Part shown: one piece after another, positions 6,981 to 7,414 of the stretch
How positions within the stretch are numbered: the first letter of the stretch is position 1
Layout of the letters: each line of letters begins with the position of its first letter
Source: Chlorobiota bacterium
GTDB lineage: Bacteria; Bacteroidota; Ignavibacteria; SZUA-365; JAADGX01
Direction: 5' to 3'
DNA: 7,414 bases
Assembly: GCA_013152135.1 (NCBI GenBank)
Contig: JAADGX010000005.1
Coordinates: 1 to 7,414, forward strand
The notes under the pieces: generated by a model
Seen by the model: the letters and a program-made list of their open reading frames with translations, nothing else
Told to the model about the DNA's origin: nothing
The model's database searches: none
Made by a program: the position numbers and the translations under genes

Positions 6981-6994
6981 TCAACCTCCGCGAT

Positions 6995-7414
6995 TTACAT
7001 CGCCTTCGGAGGAGCAGGCTCGTCTGGACTTCCGGCGCTCTTCAGCGGGAAGTGCACGAGGATCCAGCCGATGAGGGCAAACACCAGCAACGCCGGAATG
7101 AACTGTACCATCGACTTCGTCTGCTCGAACACTTCCGGCACCGGCCATTCCATGACCGCGAAAAACGCGAACAGGAGACCGATTAAGGCTTCGCCTGCTA
7201 TCATGCCGGAGGCAAGGAGAACCCCCGTATTCTCCACGCGCGCTTTTTGAGCCTCGTTGTGCTTGCGCCGATCCGAAAGCTTATCAATAATTCCGCGGAA
7301 CAAACCGCCGATGAAAATCGCGAACGACGTCTCCAACGGCAGGTACATTCCGACACACACCAGCATCGGGCTCTTGACGCGCACAAGGATGAAGACGATC
7401 GCCATCAGGATGCC
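6995..7414 (-). CDS. OPT-family oligopeptide transporter, C-terminal part (5' end outside window)
   Basis: C-terminal 139 residues of an OPT (oligopeptide transporter) family membrane protein; the frame is open to the window edge, with GIL preceding the first Met. OPT proteins import short peptides or metal chelates with protons. Recognisable family text is VRVKSPMLVCVGMYLPLETS, the following hydrophobic IFIGGLFRGIIDK, a charged cytoplasmic loop (DRRKHNEAQKARVE), then NTGVLLASGMIAGEALIGLLFAF and a final helix near FIPALLVFALIGWILVHFPL. The protein ends with a proline-rich hydrophilic tail and TAA at 6997-6995. The terminator follows directly. Most of the transporter, including its substrate-lining helices, is not visible, so substrate cannot be judged. 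Confidence 0.9.
   Translation of the reverse strand, partial: GILMAIVFILVRVKSPMLVCVGMYLPLETSFAIFIGGLFRGIIDKLSDRRKHNEAQKARVENTGVLLASGMIAGEALIGLLFAFFAVMEWPVPEVFEQTKSMVQFIPALLVFALIGWILVHFPLKSAGSPDEPAPPKAM

Noticed and set aside
1..7414. CRISPR arrays, insertion sequences, tRNA or rRNA genes, defence genes
   Set aside because: I found no direct-repeat arrays, transposase motifs, terminal repeats or structured RNA gene signatures; coding content explains nearly all bases.

Overview
The window looks like ordinary bacterial chromosome: densely packed genes, short intergenic gaps, moderately GC-rich codon use, and no rRNA, tRNA, CRISPR or mobile-element signals. The lineage cannot be fixed from the sequence. 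The gene types and several starts with little or no Shine-Dalgarno (SD) sequence would fit a member of the Bacteroidota/Chlorobiota (FCB) group or a similar phylum, but this is a low-confidence inference.

Left block, plus strand (1-5170). The 3' end of a MATE-family efflux pump gene is followed, 7 bases later, by a four-gene partner-switching module. The genes in order are: a membrane-anchored phosphatase (about eight transmembrane helices, GAF, PP2C/SpoIIE domain); a single-domain STAS anti-anti-sigma-type protein; an RsbW/SpoIIAB-type serine kinase (HATPase_c_2 fold); and a soluble phosphatase (GAF-GAF-PP2C/SpoIIE). Gaps are 29 to 58 bases, so they probably form one operon. By analogy with RsbU/RsbV/RsbW, the kinase would phosphorylate the STAS protein on Ser58 and either phosphatase would remove the phosphate. 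One phosphatase would respond to membrane or lipid-phase signals and the other to cytoplasmic ligands. No sigma factor, kinase target or other output gene is in view, so what the switch controls is unknown.

Right block, minus strand (5186-7414). Transcription runs from the right edge leftwards: the 3' part of an OPT-family oligopeptide transporter, a perfect 11-bp hairpin with a T-run, a PqqD-family peptide-binding protein, and an MFS transporter that resembles the MFSD1 dipeptide-transporter group. A 21-codon reading frame with a GGAGG motif runs through the terminator hairpin and ends in an ATGA overlap with the PqqD start. A peptide-binding domain between two putative peptide transporters, with no radical SAM enzyme in sight, suggests a peptide-handling locus.

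The two blocks converge at 5170/5186 with 15 bases between them and no visible terminator. The observations most worth following are the two-phosphatase switch without a visible target, and the OPT / leader ORF with terminator / PqqD / MFSD1-like cluster.
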